Positions 1-6,965 are shown, numbered from the stretch's first letter. The stretch: 7,288 nucleotides of DNA from Desulforhopalus sp. (GCA_023231425.1 JALNVI010000101.1:1-7288); one strand, 5' to 3'. Made by a program: numbers and translations. Notes: generated by a model not told the origin, from the letters alone.

Positions 1-30
1 CCGGGACGACCGAAAACGAAAAGAGAGTAA
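1..30 (+). CDS. C-terminal end of a probable REP-associated (RAYT) transposase, 5' end outside window
   Basis: Reading from base 1 gives PGRPRKTKRE followed by TAA at 28-30. A basic Gly-Arg-Pro-Arg-Lys tail of this kind is common at the C-terminus of REP-associated tyrosine transposases (Y1_Tnp family). The stop codon overlaps a 19-base repeat, and an inverted copy of that repeat sits just upstream of a clear RAYT gene at the other end of the window, which supports the call. Only ten codons are visible, so no catalytic residue can be checked. It could instead be the basic tail of an unrelated DNA-binding protein. Confidence 0.45.
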   Translation, partial: PGRPKTKRE

Positions 31-47
31 AATAAATCTGTTCCCTT
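29..47 (+). repeat. RAYT-associated inverted repeat, left copy
   Basis: The sequence AAAATAAATCTGTTCCCTT overlaps the stop codon of the partial gene at 1-30. Its reverse complement matches 18 of 19 bases at 6947-6965, the only difference being A versus G in the purine run. The copies are therefore inverted, one at the 3' edge of one RAYT-like gene and one at the 5' edge of another. RAYT proteins are known to act on short repeats flanking their genes, so this is a candidate recognition or end sequence. The ATG of the next gene is 16 bases further on, so the repeat also lies in that gene's 5' leader. Confidence 0.6.
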
Positions 48-63
48 TAATTCTAGGTTAAAA

Positions 64-546
64 ATGGAAATTGATTATCTCATTAATTATGCAAGAATTA
101 TTGGGCCCATTCTGACGGCTATATCAATATTTCTAGGTATTTATTATTTTTCGTTAAACGTCAGAAGGGATAAGGCTAAACAAACTCTCGATTATTGGGA
201 AAAAATCAATCAGCAATTAAAAGAAGAAAAGAAAACACTCACTAAAGATTACGGAAAGTATATAGATGAGGAAATGGCATTATTACTTGTTGAAGACAAA
301 GAAGAACGTCCTCGAATTAGTAAATTTCTAAATATTTATGAAAGGCTTTCGTTGGGTGTTAATATGGGCCTTTATGATGTGAAAGTATTAAATAAGTTGG
401 CGGGCCAAGTGATAATAGATAACTTTTATAAGTATGAGAACTTCATTAATGCTCGTCGTATTCAAGTTAATAGAGACTTCTTATTTGTCGAATATGAAAA
501 ATTGGTTTTGCATCTTAAAAACAATAGAAAAAAACTTAACGAATAA
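64..546 (+). CDS. Small membrane-anchored protein of unknown function (DUF4760-like)
   Basis: The product has 160 residues. One hydrophobic segment at about residues 9-30 (containing IIGPILTAISIFLGIYYF) is followed by a basic NVRRDKAK stretch, suggesting a single N-terminal anchor with a cytoplasmic remainder. The rest is charged and predicted helical. A block at about residues 88-108 (FLNIYERLSLGVNMGLYD) and the later NFYKYENFINARR resemble DUF4760-type proteins; I recognise this only by eye, and no activity is known to me. The ATG at 64 has a weak AGG at 55-57. The gene is much richer in A and T than the kinase operon and lies directly behind a RAYT end, which suggests recent acquisition. 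Its TAA falls inside an attC-like palindrome, so it could be a cassette gene. No catalytic motif is visible. Confidence 0.7.
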   Translation: MEIDYLINYARIIGPILTAISIFLGIYYFSLNVRRDKAKQTLDYWEKINQQLKEEKKTLTKDYGKYIDEEMALLLVEDKEERPRISKFLNIYERLSLGVNMGLYDVKVLNKLAGQVIIDNFYKYENFINARRIQVNRDFLFVEYEKLVLHLKNNRKKLNE

Positions 547-596
547 GGTTAGATCGTGAGAGCAGAGCGAACCACGACCTGAACCGTTTGTTGGAC
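534..596. other. Imperfect palindrome with attC-like layout at the end of the small gene
   Basis: The outer boxes ACTTAAC (534-540) and GTTGGAC (590-596) fit the integron core patterns RYYYAAC and GTTRRRY. Between them, GGTTAGATCGTG (547-558) pairs with CACGACCTGAACC (573-585), with one mismatch (A553/C578) and one unpaired base (G581), closing a 14-base loop. The total of 63 bases is within the usual attC range. An unpaired base in one arm is also an attC trait, but here it would fit an attC facing the - strand, while the gene it abuts faces +. The outer boxes pair only partly with each other, and no integrase is in view. A plain hairpin or weak terminator is the alternative. Confidence 0.25.
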
Positions 597-764
597 AAGC
601 CCGGTTATATATAGAAAAGAGCTTTTTGGGTTTGAGGGTTCTGGATAAACAGAAGTGAAGTACAGGCTGTTCCGTTGTCAATCTCTCAAATTTTGGGAAA
701 AAATGTTCTGATACGTGAGGGTTTTCGAAGTAAATGGAGCGTTTTTTAACAAAATGATCCCTTG

Positions 765-782
765 CCGGGAAACCCGGTTTTT
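765..782 (+). terminator. Short intrinsic terminator-like hairpin
   Basis: CCGGG (765-769) and CCCGG (773-777) form a perfect 5-bp GC stem around an AAA loop, followed directly by five T residues (778-782). This is the classic shape of a Rho-independent terminator reading rightwards, although the stem is short. It would stop + strand transcripts coming from the small gene or the RAYT before they reach the kinase operon. It lies about 220 bases past the small gene's stop and next to the decayed transposase remnant. Confidence 0.4.
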
Positions 783-784
783 CA

Positions 785-1019
785 AAAACTGATGATGTGG
801 AATAAAGCTTACAGGCATCTCCTCCTGTAGCATCAGATGTGGCCGGTGCGTACGCCTGGCTGACGGACGTTGTATATCCTGGTTCTTATAATTTTCATTG
901 CCGCTCCACATACCGGGCAAACCACTGTGCCATTGTCTGAAATGCCTTGCGGTGCTCCGGTAGAACAGTGTTTTGATATCGGTTGAAGAAGCTGTTTTTG
1001 AATTGTTTTATAACTGAAC
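785..1019 (-). pseudogene. Probable decayed N-terminal fragment of an IS91-type (Y2) transposase
   Basis: No frame is open throughout, but pieces in different - strand frames resemble the start of IS91-family transposases in the right order. FFNRYQNTVLPEHRKAFQTM lies in one frame (ending at 895); these proteins typically carry a leader of this type before their CRT motif. In the next frame comes CPVCG, then AAMKIIRTRIYN, at the place of the zinc-ribbon Cys pairs. LFHIISF (785-805) follows in a third frame at the place of the usual YFHVVFT segment. The spacing is shorter than normal, so both frameshifts and a deletion would be needed. No Y2 catalytic region is present. I recognise this only from family pattern, and a chance resemblance is possible. 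Confidence 0.35.
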
Positions 1020-1198
1020 ATGGGGAAAAGTGTCTAACTCCGACAGGCTTTTGGCGCTTACCTCTGAGGATAAATTTTTGACTGTACGAAGAAGATGGCG
1101 AAAGACTGGTTATTCAAGGTACCCTGTAATTTGAAAATGAAAAGGGTCGTTACCACCAGCAGCATGGTCCGCCGGTTTTTCTGTCATCCGGTATGTCC

Positions 1199-1203
1199 AG
1201 GAG
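1199..1203 (+). promoter_or_regulatory. Ribosome binding site of the hybrid kinase
   Basis: AGGAG lies 6 bases before ATG 1210. The same frame upstream runs only to a stop at 1138-1140 and offers no ATG, GTG or TTG in between. Together these fix the kinase start at 1210. Confidence 0.75.
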
Positions 1204-1209
1204 AAAAAT

Positions 1210-4200
1210 ATGCCCAGAATTGTCTGGTCCATCCGTAATAAACTGGTTTTGATGATGCTCATCACCCTGCTCCCGGTAACCATGGGATGTGCGCTTCTGA
1301 TTATCGACTTCTTTGGCGATCACTATAGCTCGGATGTCATGACCAGAGGGCGCAGCGCGCTCAATATGGTCAAGCGATATCTGGAAGATGTGGTGCACAC
1401 CACCGAGCAGGATCTTGTGTTGCTGTCTGATATTGCCCCCTTGCAGGAGGCTGTGTTGATGCCGCTTGAAAAGATAAAAACTCTTTCTCAGGGGCAATCA
1501 GATCTGGAACATATATTTTCCAGATTTCTTAAAACCCGAAAGATGTACGATCAAATCCGTCTCCTCAATGCCGAAGGCCAGGAGGTATTCAGGGCCAACT
1601 TCAGGAACGGCATGGTGGAAACGATTCCTTCTGAAAAACTTCAGAACAAGGGTGACCGCTACTATTTTCGTGCTGCAAAGGCCTTGCCCCCAGGTACCAT
1701 TTATGTTTCTGCCATTGATTTGAACCGGGAACACGGGAAGGTCGAATACCCACTGAAACCAATGTTGCGTATTGCCATTCCGGTGTACACGAAGGAAACC
1801 CGTTTTGTGGGTGTCCTTATTCTTAATTTTTATGCCCAGCCTCTCCTGGAGACGGCGACCTCTCGTGCCTTGCTGGACACGGGCGAAGGTTTCTGGATGA
1901 TTACCGACCAGGATGGATTCTATCTTAGTCATCCGGATCCTGCAAAATGCTGGGGCGGTCCCGCAGATCTCAATACTGGAGCGTGTCTGGTCAAGGATGA
2001 TCCCCATTTCTTTAGGGACCTGCACTTACATAAAGACGACATACTCAACTATGCTGGAAAAACCTATCAGACGGTTTCGGTGCAGGTCCATCCCTGGCCG
2101 GATCAATCCCAGTTTCTGGTTCTGACCCACGCCGTGCCTGTGGTGCGTTGGTACAGCTACATCTTTGAGTCCGGAAAACCGATTATCATCCCCTTGTTTC
2201 TCATTGTCCTGCTGGCAGGCGGTTTGGCCTGGTTGCTGGGGCGGGATATCACCCGGCGTCTTGCCCTTTTGAATGGTGCTGTAGAAAAGTTTGCCCGAGG
2301 AGATTTCTCTGCAAAATCGCCTGCCCTGGATGGTAAAGATGAAATCAGTTTCCTGAGCCACCGGTTTAATACCATGGCTTCAGCACTGGATTCTTTTTAT
2401 CGGGACCTGGAAGATCAGGTAGCCAAAAGAACGCAGGAGTTGCGTGCCACTAATGCTGAACTGATGACCAGCACATCCAAATTGCAGGCAATCCTGGATA
2501 ATACAGTGGACGGTATCGTGACCATCGATCTCCAGGGGAGCGTCCAGACGTTCAATAAGGGGGCTGTACAGATTTTTGGCTATGAGGTGGAAGAAGTGCT
2601 CGGGCACAATGTATCCATGCTTATGCCCGAAAAGATAGCCTGCATACATGACAGCTATCTGCATCGGCAGGTGCAAGCTGGTGTTGCCCACGTACTGAAC
2701 ATGAGCAGAGAGGTTATGGCCAGACATAAGAACGGCGTTCATTTTCCCCTGAGTCTGGCTGTCAACCGCATCAATCTCGGAGATACTGTTCTCTTCACGG
2801 GGATTCTGCGGGATCTGACCGCTGCCAAGCAAACCCAGCGGAGATTAAACGCTACCTTTGAACAGGCTGCTGTGGGTCTCTGCCATGTAGGATTGGACGG
2901 CCGGTATTTGAAGGTCAATTCCACGTTATGCCGCATGTGGGGCTATACCAGAAGTCAACTTGAAACCATGACCGTGATGCAGACTACCTGGAATCCGGAC
3001 CGGGCTGATACGTCGCAGCGATTCGACGCATTGCTCGCAGGCCAGACGGCTTCAATCTCGGTGGAAAAACAGTACAAAATCGCTGATGGCACGCCGTGGT
3101 GGGGAGGGCTGACCGCGGCTGTTGTCAGGGATGATGACGGGCAGGTCGAGTATATCATTGCAGTTATCGAGAACATCAACGAACGCAAACGAAATGATGA
3201 CGAGTTGCGGAAACTGTCTCTCATTGCCAGGCGTACGGACAATTTCGTGATCACCACGGATACGCAGGGATACATCACCTGGGTCAACGATGCCTTTATG
3301 CACAAAACTGGCTATTCCCTTGAAGAGGTTCTGGGGAAAAAACCGGGAATTCTCCTTCAGGGACCGGAAACAGATCCAGACACAGTCAGATACATGAGCC
3401 GTCAGATGAAGAAACAGGAAGGGTTTGAGGCAGAGATTATCAATTATGACAAATGGAAAACTGCCTATTGGGTGCATCTGGAAGTGCAGCCCATGAAAAA
3501 CGAATCCGGCTGTGTTATCGGATATATGGCTATCAATCAGGAGATTACTGAACGCAAGAAGAACGAGGCCATGCTTATTAAGGCCCGTAACGAGGCGGAA
3601 GATGCTATGCAGATCGCGGAATTGGCCAACGAGGCCAAGAGTGATTTTCTGGCCCGCATGAGCCACGAGATCCGCACACCTATGAACGGGGTCATCGGTA
3701 TGACCCATCTGCTCCTGCAAACCGACCTGGTTCCCAAACAACGGGATTTTGCCTTGAATGTGCGAAAATCAGCCAAAGCACTGCTGCGGATCATCAACGA
3801 TATCCTTGATTTTTCCAAGGCGGAGGCTGGACGGGTGGATCTGGAATCCATTCCCTTTTCCATGGAGCAGGTCATGGAGGAACTCTCCAGTCTGACAGCG
3901 TTCAGTGCCGCAGAAAAAGGCGTGGAATTAACGATTTTTATCCATAATGATGTTCCTGATGGTCTAATTGGAGATCCGCTTCGTTTCAACCAGATCCTGC
4001 TAAATCTGGTCAGTAACGCCATCAAATTTACGAAAATTGGTGAAATCGTAATTACGGTCAAGCGGATGTCTTTGCGTGATGATCAGGTAAAGCTGGTCAT
4101 TACCGTACAGGATACCGGGATTGGTATTCCGGAGAACGCATTGGCCCATCTCTTTGACTCCTTCACCCAGGCGGATGGTTCCACCACCCGTAAATACGGG

Positions 4201-5841
4201 GGAACCGGACTGGGCCTGGCCATCAGTAAACATCTGGTGGAGCTCATGGGGGGAACCATCGACGTGAAGAGCACTCCGGGGAAGGGAACAACCTTTTCTT
4301 TCCCGGTCACCATGGGTGTGCAGAAACAGCTGAAAAAGATGCCCGTACCGAGTCCGGACCTGCGTGGGACAAGAACTCTGGTGGTGGAAAACAATGCAAC
4401 CACCAGAAATGTTCTGCACCAGATACTTGAGTCCTTCAGGTTTAAGGTTACAGGAGTCGGTTCTGGACAGGAGGCCTTGCAGGTTGTGGAAACAGCCATG
4501 CAGAACAAGGTGCCGTTCCAGCTGGTTATCCTGGAATGGAAAATGCCCGGCCAGGATGGCGTTGAACTTTCAAGAGAAATTCGAAAATGCGGGGGATGGG
4601 ACGGTGCACCGCACATTCTCATAGCCCCGGCGGATGTCCGGGATGAGGTAGGCAGCCGAACAGATCTGGCAGACATAAGCTGTGTCCTGTCTAAACCGGT
4701 GTCCAAATCTCCACTGTTCAATGCGATCATGGAATCCTTCGGCCATCAGCCCCGGGAAATGCTGCAATCCGAGCAGCATGGTCTCTCGGATACGTTGAGC
4801 CATGTCCAGGGGGCGCGTATCCTGGTTGTGGAGGATAACGAAATCAACCGGCAGGTCATCCGGGAACTTCTGGAGCAGGCCGGGCTGCGGGTGGAAGAGG
4901 CCTTTGACGGCGAATCCGCTTTGAAAATTCTGGCCCATGAGGATCATGGTATTGATCTGGTGCTCATGGATATTGAAATGTCGGGTATGAACGGCTACGA
5001 GGTCTGCGGCAGACTGCGCAAGAGAAAATTTCTGCACAATCTTCCTATTCTGGCCATGACAGCCCACGCCATGCAGGACGATCGAGAAGAAAGCATTTCT
5101 GCAGGGATGAATGATCATCTGATCAAACCCATTGAGCCGGAAACGGTGTATGCGGCCATTGCCAAATGGGTCCCGGCCAGAAAAACAATTCAGAACGGGA
5201 CAAAGAAACCGCTTCTCCCGATTCCGTCCGCCGAAGCGGTCCTTCCTGCAATGATTTCTGGTCTCGACATGAAAGCCGGACTGCGACGCATCGGCGGAAA
5301 CCCCCTGGCATACAGCAGGGCTCTGCGCCGTTTTGCAGATCTGCACGCTGCCGTTCCGGAGCAATTGCGGGCTGGTCCAGATTTTCAGGAAATCCCCCAT
5401 ATTGTGCACGGACTCAAAGGCGTAGCCGGAAATCTCGGAGCTGTTGAACTGGCCCGGTGCTGTTTTGATATAGAACAGCATATTGAGAAACGTGACTCCG
5501 TTCAGATCCAGCTTGGCCTTTTGGCAGACTGTCTTGAGAAACTTGGCACTGACATTAACGAAGCGGTTCCGGTAGAAAATCCGTCGGTTGCCGCCTCTGC
5601 TCCAAGGGATACGGGGCACTGTGCCAGACTTGCGGCAATTCCTGCTCTCCTGGAGTCTGACGTGGTCCAGGCTCTGGAAATCTGGGAAGAGATCCGCCCC
5701 GATGTTGAACGCTCTTTTCCAGCTCAGGCAGCCCCCCTTGATGCTGCACTGCAGCAATTCAAAATTGAAAAAGCCGCATCACTCATTGCCGACATCCTTT
5801 CTACCCTTCGGTGTGAGACTGACCCTGCACAACAGGAATAA
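1210..5841 (+). CDS. Membrane-bound hybrid sensor histidine kinase: dCache-HAMP-PAS(FixL-like)-PAS-PAS-HisKA-HATPase-REC-REC-HPt
   Basis: The 1543-residue product is a tripartite phosphorelay kinase of the BarA type. TM1 (about 10-34) and TM2 (about 324-344) bracket a periplasmic dCache-like sensor containing GDRYYFRAAKALPPGTIYVS. HAMP spans about 345-400. PAS1 (about 423-538) carries H480, R486, H494 and R500 in the register of the FixL heme pocket. PAS2 (549-660) is ordinary. PAS3 (672-784) is LOV-like, with P712 where the photoactive Cys would be. HisKA has the H-box SHEIRTPMNG with phospho-acceptor H819. HATPase has N936, DTGIGI from D968 and YGGTGLGL from Y996. REC1 (1055-1175) is degenerate: E1060-N1061 replaces the acidic pair and E1109 the phospho-acceptor, although K1162 remains. 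REC2 (1200-1320) is canonical, with E1208-D1209, D1254, T1284 and K1306. HPt has HGLKGVAGNLGA with H1400, followed by a helical C-terminal tail. The likely route is H819 to D1254 to H1400, then to the HD-GYP regulator encoded 5 bp downstream. The ligand of the cache domain cannot be read from sequence. Confidence 0.95.
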   Translation: MPRIVWSIRNKLVLMMLITLLPVTMGCALLIIDFFGDHYSSDVMTRGRSALNMVKRYLEDVVHTTEQDLVLLSDIAPLQEAVLMPLEKIKTLSQGQSDLEHIFSRFLKTRKMYDQIRLLNAEGQEVFRANFRNGMVETIPSEKLQNKGDRYYFRAAKALPPGTIYVSAIDLNREHGKVEYPLKPMLRIAIPVYTKETRFVGVLILNFYAQPLLETATSRALLDTGEGFWMITDQDGFYLSHPDPAKCWGGPADLNTGACLVKDDPHFFRDLHLHKDDILNYAGKTYQTVSVQVHPWPDQSQFLVLTHAVPVVRWYSYIFESGKPIIIPLFLIVLLAGGLAWLLGRDITRRLALLNGAVEKFARGDFSAKSPALDGKDEISFLSHRFNTMASALDSFYRDLEDQVAKRTQELRATNAELMTSTSKLQAILDNTVDGIVTIDLQGSVQTFNKGAVQIFGYEVEEVLGHNVSMLMPEKIACIHDSYLHRQVQAGVAHVLNMSREVMARHKNGVHFPLSLAVNRINLGDTVLFTGILRDLTAAKQTQRRLNATFEQAAVGLCHVGLDGRYLKVNSTLCRMWGYTRSQLETMTVMQTTWNPDRADTSQRFDALLAGQTASISVEKQYKIADGTPWWGGLTAAVVRDDDGQVEYIIAVIENINERKRNDDELRKLSLIARRTDNFVITTDTQGYITWVNDAFMHKTGYSLEEVLGKKPGILLQGPETDPDTVRYMSRQMKKQEGFEAEIINYDKWKTAYWVHLEVQPMKNESGCVIGYMAINQEITERKKNEAMLIKARNEAEDAMQIAELANEAKSDFLARMSHEIRTPMNGVIGMTHLLLQTDLVPKQRDFALNVRKSAKALLRIINDILDFSKAEAGRVDLESIPFSMEQVMEELSSLTAFSAAEKGVELTIFIHNDVPDGLIGDPLRFNQILLNLVSNAIKFTKIGEIVITVKRMSLRDDQVKLVITVQDTGIGIPENALAHLFDSFTQADGSTTRKYGGTGLGLAISKHLVELMGGTIDVKSTPGKGTTFSFPVTMGVQKQLKKMPVPSPDLRGTRTLVVENNATTRNVLHQILESFRFKVTGVGSGQEALQVVETAMQNKVPFQLVILEWKMPGQDGVELSREIRKCGGWDGAPHILIAPADVRDEVGSRTDLADISCVLSKPVSKSPLFNAIMESFGHQPREMLQSEQHGLSDTLSHVQGARILVVEDNEINRQVIRELLEQAGLRVEEAFDGESALKILAHEDHGIDLVLMDIEMSGMNGYEVCGRLRKRKFLHNLPILAMTAHAMQDDREESISAGMNDHLIKPIEPETVYAAIAKWVPARKTIQNGTKKPLLPIPSAEAVLPAMISGLDMKAGLRRIGGNPLAYSRALRRFADLHAAVPEQLRAGPDFQEIPHIVHGLKGVAGNLGAVELARCCFDIEQHIEKRDSVQIQLGLLADCLEKLGTDINEAVPVENPSVAASAPRDTGHCARLAAIPALLESDVVQALEIWEEIRPDVERSFPAQAAPLDAALQQFKIEKAASLIADILSTLRCETDPAQQE
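5834..5837 (+). promoter_or_regulatory. Ribosome binding site of the HD-GYP regulator, inside the kinase 3' end
   Basis: AGGA lies just before the kinase TAA (5839-5841) and 9 bases before ATG 5847. The overlap of this site with the last kinase codons implies co-transcription and probably translational coupling of the two genes. Confidence 0.6.
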
Positions 5842-5846
5842 CAGCC

Positions 5847-6896
5847 ATGAACTTTCCTCCCAAGATTCTTATTGTTGATGACCAGCCGGACAACATCCAT
5901 GTACTCATCGGGGTGCTCAAAGATACCTATACTCTGATCGCTGCCGGGGATGGTCCCCGTGCCCTGGACCTGCTCAAGAAAAAGCCTCTCCCCGATCTCA
6001 TTCTCCTGGACATCATGATGCCGGGGATGGACGGCTACGAGGTCTGTCGGGTGTTGAAAGCGGATCCAGCTACAAATAAGATCCCGGTTATCTTTATTAC
6101 GGCCATGACAGAGGTGGAAGATGAGGCGAAAGGATTTGCAGCCGGCGGCGTGGACTACATTACCAAGCCCGTGTCAGCGGCCATCGTTCTTGCCCGTGTG
6201 AGGACCCACCTCGCCCTGGCAAATCAACAGTTCGTCTGCGAAAGGACCGTGGGCGAGCAGGTTGCCACGATTTCCAAGGGTCAGAGGGACGCGATCTACA
6301 TGCTCGGGAACGCCGGTGAATACAACGACGACGACACGGGTGTGCATATTTGGCGTATGGCCTCGTACTGCAAAGCCGTGGCCAGGGCACTGAAGTGGTC
6401 CGTTGAGGCACAAGAGAATCTGCTCCTGGCCGCTCCGATGCACGATACCGGCAAGATCGGGATACCCGACGCCGTTTTGAAGAAGCCCGGCAAACTCACG
6501 GAGGAAGAATGGGCCATTATGCGTAAGCATACAACCATCGGCCATAAGATCCTTTCCGTAAGCGACACACCTTTATTTGCCATGGCGGCGGATATTGCCC
6601 TCTGCCACCATGAGAGATGGGAGGGGGGCGGATATCCCAGGGGGCTTGTCGGCGAGGATATTCCCGCGTCCGCCCGGATTGTAGCCCTGGCTGACGTTTT
6701 CGACGCACTGACCATGGCTCGTCCCTATAAAGAAGCATGGGAGACAGACAGGGCCTTCGAGTATCTGTCGGACAGCCAGGGACATTTTGATCCGAGTTTC
6801 CGAGATAAATTCATTTCGATTAAGGATTCCATACTGGAAATAAAGAAACACTGGGATAAAAAAACTAAAGACAAAAAAATAGAAAAAACTGACTGA
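5847..6896 (+). CDS. REC-HD-GYP response regulator, predicted c-di-GMP phosphodiesterase
   Basis: The product has 349 residues, is cytoplasmic and has two domains. The receiver (about 5-125) has the acidic pair D11-D12, phospho-acceptor D55 in LLDIMMPGMDGYEV, T85 and K107-P108, so it should accept phosphate. A short helical linker leads to an HD-GYP domain (about 150-330). Visible metal-site and signature residues are H167, H199-D200 in HDTGKIGIPD, H228, H254-H255 in HHERWEGGGYP (the GYP motif at 262-264) and D283 in ALADVFDALT. All expected ligands are present, so the enzyme is predicted active: HD-GYP proteins hydrolyse c-di-GMP to pGpG or GMP. The gene follows the kinase by 5 bp with coupled translation and is the obvious output of its HPt domain. 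The last 17 or so residues are a lysine-rich tail beyond the HD-GYP fold. Confidence 0.95.
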   Translation: MNFPPKILIVDDQPDNIHVLIGVLKDTYTLIAAGDGPRALDLLKKKPLPDLILLDIMMPGMDGYEVCRVLKADPATNKIPVIFITAMTEVEDEAKGFAAGGVDYITKPVSAAIVLARVRTHLALANQQFVCERTVGEQVATISKGQRDAIYMLGNAGEYNDDDTGVHIWRMASYCKAVARALKWSVEAQENLLLAAPMHDTGKIGIPDAVLKKPGKLTEEEWAIMRKHTTIGHKILSVSDTPLFAMAADIALCHHERWEGGGYPRGLVGEDIPASARIVALADVFDALTMARPYKEAWETDRAFEYLSDSQGHFDPSFRDKFISIKDSILEIKKHWDKKTKDKKIEKTD

Positions 6897-6946
6897 TTCG
6901 TTGATTAAACTGCTCCTTTACCATGTCGCTGCTGGATTTAAGTAAT

Positions 6947-6965
6947 AAGGGGACAGATTTATTTT
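6947..6965 (-). repeat. RAYT-associated inverted repeat, right copy
   Basis: AAGGGGACAGATTTATTTT is the inverted partner (18 of 19 bases) of the copy at 29-47. It lies 39 bases before the ATG of the RAYT gene at 7005 and 50 bases after the HD-GYP stop. Placed head-to-tail with the left copy, it implies that RAYT genes here carry this motif at the 5' side and its reverse complement at the 3' side. It may be the binding or cleavage site of the protein, or part of the gene's leader. Confidence 0.6.

Larger units (their letters stand above)
547..1209. other. 663-base stretch without an intact gene
   Basis: This interval separates the AT-rich gene from the kinase operon. It contains the attC-like palindrome, a terminator-like hairpin and a decayed transposase fragment on the - strand. 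From about 1022 to 1198 I see no coding sequence, RNA gene or clear repeat. The kinase promoter should lie in this last part, but no convincing -35/-10 or -24/-12 pair can be read. TTGACT at 1078-1083 has no -10 box at usable spacing. Confidence 0.6.

Noticed and set aside
615..627. AAAAGAGCTTTTT as a terminator
   Set aside because: The A/T palindrome has only a two-base centre and no GC stem, so no stable hairpin forms.
833..1021. Intact 62-residue zinc-ribbon protein on the - strand
   Set aside because: Only one Cys pair is present, no ribosome binding site is evident, and the adjacent frames continue the transposase-like pattern, so a broken fragment is more likely.
1078..1116. Sigma-70 promoter TTGACT ... 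TATTCA ahead of the kinase
   Set aside because: The gap between the two boxes is 27 bases, far from the usual 17, and no better -10 box lies at correct spacing.
3331..3360. LOV photoreceptor
   Set aside because: The adduct-forming Cys is replaced by Pro (P712) and a flavin-contact Asn is missing, so a light sensor cannot be claimed.
4570..5757. Long open frame of 395 codons on the - strand
   Set aside because: It lies wholly opposite the kinase REC2/HPt region, has no recognisable domain and has a composition typical of an antisense shadow of a real coding sequence.
6897..6946. Terminator after the HD-GYP gene
   Set aside because: No inverted repeat followed by a T-run could be found between the stop and the repeat at 6947.
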